From the NCBI RefSeq assembly GCF_016919175.1, contig NZ_JAFFPU010000058.1, positions 16,001 through 22,500 of the forward strand: a stretch of 6,500 bases of DNA, read 5' to 3'. Position numbers and translations under genes: made by a program. The stretch comes from Leptospira ainlahdjerensis. GTDB taxonomy: Bacteria > Spirochaetota > Leptospiria > Leptospirales > Leptospiraceae. Below the pieces are notes generated by a model that was given only the letters and a program-made list of their open reading frames with translations, was not told the DNA's origin and did no database searches. Of the stretch, positions 1 to 6,500 are shown one piece after another; positions within the stretch are counted from its first letter, which is position 1; each line of letters starts with the position of its first letter.

Positions 1-451
<451 letters not shown>

Positions 452-459
452 CCTTACCT

Positions 460-768
<309 letters not shown>

Positions 769-780
769 TTTAAAGAGCTC

Positions 781-1986
<1,206 letters not shown>

Positions 1987-1994
1987 AGCGACTG

Positions 1995-3902
<1,908 letters not shown>

Positions 3903-3960
3903 TGTTTCGACCTTATGCCTTTTCTCAGAACTTACAAAATTAAGAATGTCTTGGAGGATC

Positions 3961-3977
3961 GATTCTTTTTTAGAATC
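3961..3977. repeat. Small hairpin, 6-bp arms with five-T loop
   Basis: GATTCT and AGAATC flank five T's, about 60 bases upstream of the EF-G-like start. In the minus-strand leader RNA it would form a short stem with an A-rich loop. It may be an operator or a leader structure, or may mean nothing. Confidence 0.35.
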
Positions 3978-4016
3978 CGAAAAACAAATTCAAAACGGAT
4001 TATCGATCGTCGATTT

Positions 4017-4046
4017 TTGGAAGTCGAAAGCAAAAGACAATATCTT
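4017..4046 (+). promoter_or_regulatory. Candidate promoter for the AraC-type regulator
   Basis: TTGGAA (4017-4022), an 18-base spacer and TATCTT (4041-4046) form a weak sigma70-like promoter pointing toward the regulator, each hexamer matching four of six consensus bases. Its -10 would overlap the proposed minus-strand -10, so RNA polymerase could not occupy both at once. This is a low-information match. Confidence 0.22.
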
Positions 4047-4071
4047 ACGAAGATGTAAAAATTCTTCTCAA
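4042..4071 (-). promoter_or_regulatory. Candidate sigma70-type promoter for the EF-G-like/tuf/rpsJ cluster
   Basis: On the minus strand TTGAGA (4071-4066) is followed after 18 bases by TAAGAT (4047-4042), matching the TTGACA and TATAAT consensus at five and four of six positions. This would give a 5' leader of about 130 bases before the EF-G-like start. In A/T-rich DNA such matches arise by chance, and closer promoters cannot be excluded. Confidence 0.3.
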
Positions 4072-4096
4072 CCAAGAAACCGATTGCGAAGAATTT
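4059..4096. repeat. Perfect 9-bp inverted repeat upstream of araC-type gene
   Basis: AAATTCTTC (4059-4067) and GAAGAATTT (4088-4096) are exact reverse complements separated by 20 bases. The element lies 55 bases before the regulator start and overlaps the proposed minus-strand -35. It could be a pair of protein-binding half sites or a transcript hairpin. The arms are A/T-rich, so chance is a real possibility. Confidence 0.45.
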
Positions 4097-4150
4097 CAAA
4101 AAATCGATCGTACCTAAAACCGAAAGAAAAGAAAGTTATCGGCCAATCGA

Positions 4151-4915
4151 ATGCAAAAATTATGGATTTGGAAAGAGATGGCGATTTATATCGGACCTTC
4201 TTTTTCGACAAAACGTCACAGTCATTTTTTTATCCAACTCTGTTTAGGAAACAAAGAGGAATTTCGTTTAAAGGGAAGCGATGGAAATTGGTATTCCTAC
4301 AAGGCCGCGCTGATTCCTTCCGGAGTAAGTCACGAAACCGAAATGAATGATCGTGATTTTGTTTTGATTCTTCTGGATCCAATCACGATGGGAACCGGTC
4401 TTTTTGCGGATCGAAATCTGACTCCCGGAAAACCTGCGATCGAAGTCGGAGACGTCTTTGATTGGGAAAAAATCCGATTCTTCTTTGAAGCCTCGGACGT
4501 TCCTCCCGAAAATCTAAAGGCCGAAATCGCAAAAAGGATTTTTGAAAATGGAACCGGTAAATCGATAACGCCCAAAGATATAAGAATCATTCGAAGCATG
4601 AAGAGCCTCTCCGATTCCGAGGACACGCTGACGCTTCAGGAAGTGGCGAAGGAAGCCGGACTTTCTCCGAGTCGCTTTCGTCATCTTTTTAGAAAGGAAA
4701 CGGGGATCACGTTTTCAGGTTATCGACTTTGGATCAAAACGAGAAGAGCGATTCTTTCTCTAGGAAATCATCCGGAGTTGATTCACGCGGCGTATCAAGG
4801 AGGTTTCGCGGATCAGGCTCATTTTAGCAGAATCTTTCGAAGATCGTTCGGAATGAGTCCTTCGGAATTCGTAAAAGGAAAAGCTTTGCAGACATTTCGA
4901 ATTTTTCCTACGTGA
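4151..4915 (+). CDS. AraC-family transcriptional regulator
   Basis: A 254-residue cytoplasmic DNA-binding protein. The N-terminal half (about 1-110) looks like the small cupin-type sensor of AraC proteins, with LWIWKEMAIYIGP at the start and HSHFFIQLCLG (23-33). The C-terminal half holds the double helix-turn-helix: first HTH about 161-182 (LQEVAKEAGLSPSRFRHLF), and the second region 218-240 (GFADQAHFSRIFRRSFGMS), which matches the AraC signature with its typical G-F-x-D-x-x-x-F-x-R-x-F-R-x-x-F-G spacing. The ATG at 4151 is preferred over the in-frame ATG at 4178 because the LWIW...YIGP segment belongs to the conserved N-terminus, although the upstream ribosome-binding sequence (AAAGAAAAGAAAG) is poor. 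Effector and targets are unknown. It is divergent from the EF-G-like gene and upstream of the hydrolase at 5069, either of which could be regulated by it; that is inference. Confidence 0.93.
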   Translation: MQKLWIWKEMAIYIGPSFSTKRHSHFFIQLCLGNKEEFRLKGSDGNWYSYKAALIPSGVSHETEMNDRDFVLILLDPITMGTGLFADRNLTPGKPAIEVGDVFDWEKIRFFFEASDVPPENLKAEIAKRIFENGTGKSITPKDIRIIRSMKSLSDSEDTLTLQEVAKEAGLSPSRFRHLFRKETGITFSGYRLWIKTRRAILSLGNHPELIHAAYQGGFADQAHFSRIFRRSFGMSPSEFVKGKALQTFRIFPT

Positions 4916-4955
4916 CCCCTTCGTTCAAGACGGTTCCATTTTTATCGCGTATCTT

Positions 4956-4984
4956 AGAATCATGTTCTATGATTCTTCTTTTTT
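4956..4984 (+). terminator. Probable rho-independent terminator after the AraC-type gene
   Basis: AGAATCAT (4956-4963), loop GTTCT and ATGATTCT (4969-4976) form a perfect 8-bp stem, followed by TCTTTTTT. It lies 40 bases past the regulator stop codon. The stem has only two G/C pairs, which is weak for a terminator. An outer pair GCGTA (4947-4951) and TACGC (4986-4990) brackets it and could add stability. Confidence 0.5.
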
Positions 4985-5015
4985 CTACGCCCCTTCCTCG
5001 TATTTTTACTTTTGC

Positions 5016-5025
5016 GTTCCGGAAC
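5016..5025. repeat. Perfect 10-bp palindrome before the hydrolase gene
   Basis: GTTCCGGAAC is a perfect palindrome 43 bases upstream of the hydrolase ATG and G/C-richer than its surroundings. Its position would suit a dimeric repressor site near a promoter, but I recognise no known operator and no clear promoter next to it. Confidence 0.3.
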
Positions 5026-5057
5026 CTCAAGACAATCCCCGCTCTTCGATTTTTAAA

Positions 5058-5062
5058 AAGGA
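5058..5062 (+). promoter_or_regulatory. Ribosome binding site of the metallo-hydrolase
   Basis: AAGGA six bases before the ATG at 5069 gives good spacing and decides the start in favour of the first Met over the in-frame Met two codons later. Confidence 0.7.
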
Positions 5063-5068
5063 CTTCGT

Positions 5069-6109
5069 ATGAGAATGGGCTTAAAGATCTTTCGAAACGT
5101 TTTTATCATCCTCCTCATTTCGATCCTTTCCATTTTTGGAATGTATCTTTGGAACCACGATCGGAAAAGAAAAGAGATTGAGGCGTTTTGGAAAGAAAGG
5201 CGCGCCTCCAAAATTCGCGATTTTGGGAGTGTAAAAACGCTTTCGATTCTTCCCCTTGTAAACTGGCACAAAAACAAAGACGGGTTTCGCACCGAGATGG
5301 GAGTTTCTTATCTGATCGTTACCGACGGCAAAAAAATTCTTTTCGACGTTGCACATAACGCGAAAGGGGAATCACCTTCTCCATTAATTCACAATATGAA
5401 AGAATTGGGAATCTCCATCAAAGAGATCGATACAATTTTTCTTTCCCATCTTCATTTCGATCACGTCGGAGGCAAAAAATGGGAAAAGAATAAAACCTTC
5501 TCCCTTGACAAAGAACAGATCGATCTTTCCGGAAAGGAAGTTTTTGCGCCGGTTGAAATCCGATATCCGAAGATAAAACCGAGAACGATTTCGGAAACCA
5601 CGGTCTTGTTTCCGGGAATTGCGAGCCTCGGTCCGATTCCGAGACAGCTTTTTATGGGAAGAATCGACGAACAGGCTTTGGCGATTCACGTTCAGGGGAA
5701 AGGAATCGTTTTGATTTCGGGATGCGGACATCAAACTCTTCCAAAACTGATCGAGGAACTTGAGACGGTTTTTGAAGAAAAAATTTACGGGATCGTAGGA
5801 GATCTGCACTATCCGGTCCCAGAAGGACGACTTCAGTTTTTGGGTTTGAATCTGCAGAAAATTTTCGCTTCCGGGAGCGATCCTTTTCATACGATCGAAG
5901 AAAAAGATGTCGAAGAGGATATAAGATTATTAAAAAATAAGAATATTGCTTTGATCGGAGTCGGAGGGCACGATAGCAGCGACGATGTGATTTTTAAATT
6001 CGAAAACGAATTTAAAAAGGCTTACAGAAAGGTTCGTGTAGGAGATTGGATTCATGTCGCCACAAAACCCGACTTTGAAAGATTAAATTCTCCGGGGAAG
6101 GAAAAATAG
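5069..6109 (+). CDS. Membrane-anchored metallo-beta-lactamase-fold hydrolase
   Basis: A 346-residue protein with an N-terminal hydrophobic segment at about residues 8-27 (FRNVFIILLISILSIFGMYL) flanked by basic residues, then an MBL-fold catalytic domain. The zinc motif HLHFDH is at 127-132, preceded by the usual strand ending ILFDVAH (90-96). Later metal-site candidates are GCGH (218-221), GDLHYP (244-249) and GGHDSS (299-304). The order GVSYLIVTDGKKILFD, HxHxDH, SGCGH, GDLH and a terminal GGHD followed by VGDWI resembles the branch often labelled 7,8-dihydropterin-6-methyl-aminobenzene-phosphate synthase-like, a label inherited from archaeal relatives; the bacterial substrate is unknown. The hydrophobic segment could be a membrane anchor or uncleaved signal; basic charge on both sides makes the topology ambiguous, and no lipobox cysteine is present. 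It is separated from the AraC-type gene by 153 bases including a probable terminator, so it is likely transcribed separately. Fold assignment is firm, reaction is not. Confidence 0.92.
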   Translation: MRMGLKIFRNVFIILLISILSIFGMYLWNHDRKRKEIEAFWKERRASKIRDFGSVKTLSILPLVNWHKNKDGFRTEMGVSYLIVTDGKKILFDVAHNAKGESPSPLIHNMKELGISIKEIDTIFLSHLHFDHVGGKKWEKNKTFSLDKEQIDLSGKEVFAPVEIRYPKIKPRTISETTVLFPGIASLGPIPRQLFMGRIDEQALAIHVQGKGIVLISGCGHQTLPKLIEELETVFEEKIYGIVGDLHYPVPEGRLQFLGLNLQKIFASGSDPFHTIEEKDVEEDIRLLKNKNIALIGVGGHDSSDDVIFKFENEFKKAYRKVRVGDWIHVATKPDFERLNSPGKEK

Positions 6110-6116
6110 ACTTTTG

Positions 6117-6137
6117 ATTTAAGTACGATTCTTAAAT
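6117..6137 (+). terminator. Weak hairpin just after the hydrolase stop
   Basis: ATTTAAG (6117-6123) and CTTAAAT (6131-6137) form a 7-bp stem with a 7-base loop, starting 8 bases after the stop codon. The stem has only one G/C pair and is followed by just two further T's, so it is a poor intrinsic terminator at best. Confidence 0.2.
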
Positions 6138-6172
6138 TTGAAGCCGACGACATTGATGGAAGGAAAGACGAG

Positions 6173-6214
6173 CATTCTTAAAAAAAAATTTACACTCCGA
6201 TTCCGATAAGAATG
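6173..6214. repeat. 8-bp inverted repeat flanking the nine-A run
   Basis: CATTCTTA (6173-6180) and TAAGAATG (6207-6214) are exact reverse complements with a 26-base loop that contains the rest of the A run. It could fold as a hairpin in single-stranded DNA or RNA; A/T-rich arms make chance likely. Confidence 0.3.
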
Positions 6215-6261
6215 TGGTGATTTTAGAACTTCTCACAAAACCGGAGAGCGCCAAGAAGCGG

Positions 6262-6284
6262 AACATTGAGTTTCTCAGAATGTT
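6262..6284. repeat. Bulged hairpin AACATTGAG / CTC-AG-AATGTT
   Basis: AACATTGAG (6262-6270), loop TTT and CTC (6274-6276), a two-base bulge AG and AATGTT (6279-6284) make a nine-pair stem with one bulge. No T-run follows, so it is not a standard terminator. It lies inside the small frame ending at 6297. Its function is unknown. Confidence 0.35.
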
Positions 6285-6500
6285 GGAACTTCAATAAGGA
6301 CATTTCAACAATCGATCCTTTTGAAAGTCAATACAACGTTTCAGAGATTTACTCCGTTGGACTCCGTCATTTTTTGCAGGCTTTGTGGTGAATTTCGAGG
6401 TTTCGTAAGAAGTTCGAAGAAAATAACAAAGGAACATTCAAAATATTGAACTTTATAAAATATAAATTTCGTTCGGTAAAATTTTCAAAAAGCCGTCACC

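Larger units (their letters stand above)
3903..4150. promoter_or_regulatory. Divergent intergenic region between EF-G-like gene and araC-type regulator
   Basis: These 248 A/T-rich bases separate two genes transcribed away from each other, so promoters for both directions must lie here or overlap the gene starts. Visible structure: a 17-base hairpin at 3961-3977, the 9-mer ATCGATCGT at 4002-4010 and again at 4103-4111, a perfect 9-bp inverted repeat (4059-4067 with 4088-4096), and overlapping candidate -10 elements near 4041-4047. AraC-family regulators often control their own or the adjacent divergent gene, so some of these could be operators; that is inference. No open reading frame here looks like a real gene. 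Confidence 0.6.
6156..6297 (+). pseudogene. Possible broken small ORF, frame-shifted at a nine-A run
   Basis: An ATG at 6156 opens MEGKTSILKKK, runs into nine A's at 6180-6188 and stops soon after at a TAA (6207-6209). The neighbouring frame is open from 6157 to a TAA at 6295-6297 and ends KKRNIEFLRMLELQ, but has no start of its own before an internal GTG. With eight A's the two join into one 46-codon ORF. The ATG has no good ribosome-binding site. This may be a remnant of a small gene, part of a dispersed repeat, or chance. Confidence 0.2.
6110..6500. other. 391 bases without a convincing intact gene
   Basis: Both strands were read and no frame longer than about 50 codons with a proper start and ribosome-binding site was seen. 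The region holds a nine-A run (6180-6188), several hairpins (6173-6214, 6262-6284, 6281-6310), the short direct repeat ACTCCGT (6351-6357 and 6361-6367) and a very A/T-rich right end (about 6425-6490). It resembles the decayed or dispersed-repeat DNA common between genes of pathogenic Leptospira, but I cannot confirm repeat membership from one copy. Confidence 0.5.

Noticed and set aside
4912..5181. 89-codon plus-strand frame whose GTG overlaps the AraC-type stop
   Set aside because: The GTGA overlap looks like coupling, but the frame contains the terminator-like hairpin, runs 113 bases into the hydrolase gene and has no recognisable features.
5384..5890. 168-codon minus-strand frame opposite the hydrolase
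   Set aside because: It is the antisense of the MBL catalytic domain; the plus strand carries HLHFDH and other metal motifs.

Overview
The window looks like a chromosomal segment of a spirochaete, most probably a Leptospira species. I infer this from the feel of the EF-Tu, S10 and L3 sequences, the moderate to low G+C, the A/T-rich spacers and the gene order. No database comparison was possible. The species cannot be fixed from this window. The base composition looks somewhat less AT-rich than L. interrogans, which would suit the borgpetersenii/weilii/santarosai group, but that is only an impression.

Left part, minus strand (positions 3902 down to 1): one co-directional translation cluster, in transcription order an EF-G-like GTPase of 626 residues, tuf (EF-Tu), rpsJ (S10) and the first 149 codons of rplC (L3), which runs off the left edge. 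Gaps are 35, 12 and 12 bases, so this reads as one operon that continues into the S10 ribosomal protein genes. In the usual bacterial str-S10 arrangement the slot before tuf holds fusA, preceded by rpsL and rpsG. Here that slot holds a shortened, sequence-divergent EF-G relative, and the next gene upstream is a divergent regulator rather than rpsG.

Middle (3903-4150): a 248-base divergent spacer with a 9-bp inverted repeat, a smaller hairpin, a repeated 9-mer and weak, overlapping candidate promoters facing both ways.

Right part, plus strand: an AraC-family regulator (4151-4915), then a short spacer with a hairpin plus T-run that looks like its terminator, then a membrane-anchored metallo-beta-lactamase-fold hydrolase (5069-6109). 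The last 391 bases contain no convincing intact gene. They hold hairpins and a small open frame that would be a complete 46-codon ORF if a run of nine A's were eight, so this looks like decayed or repeat-derived DNA.

Functionally, the minus-strand genes supply the elongation machinery. The AraC regulator and the hydrolase are accessory genes whose targets and substrate cannot be read from the sequence. The feature most worth following up is the divergent EF-G-like protein in the fusA position. I found no clear evidence of a wholly new multi-gene system.
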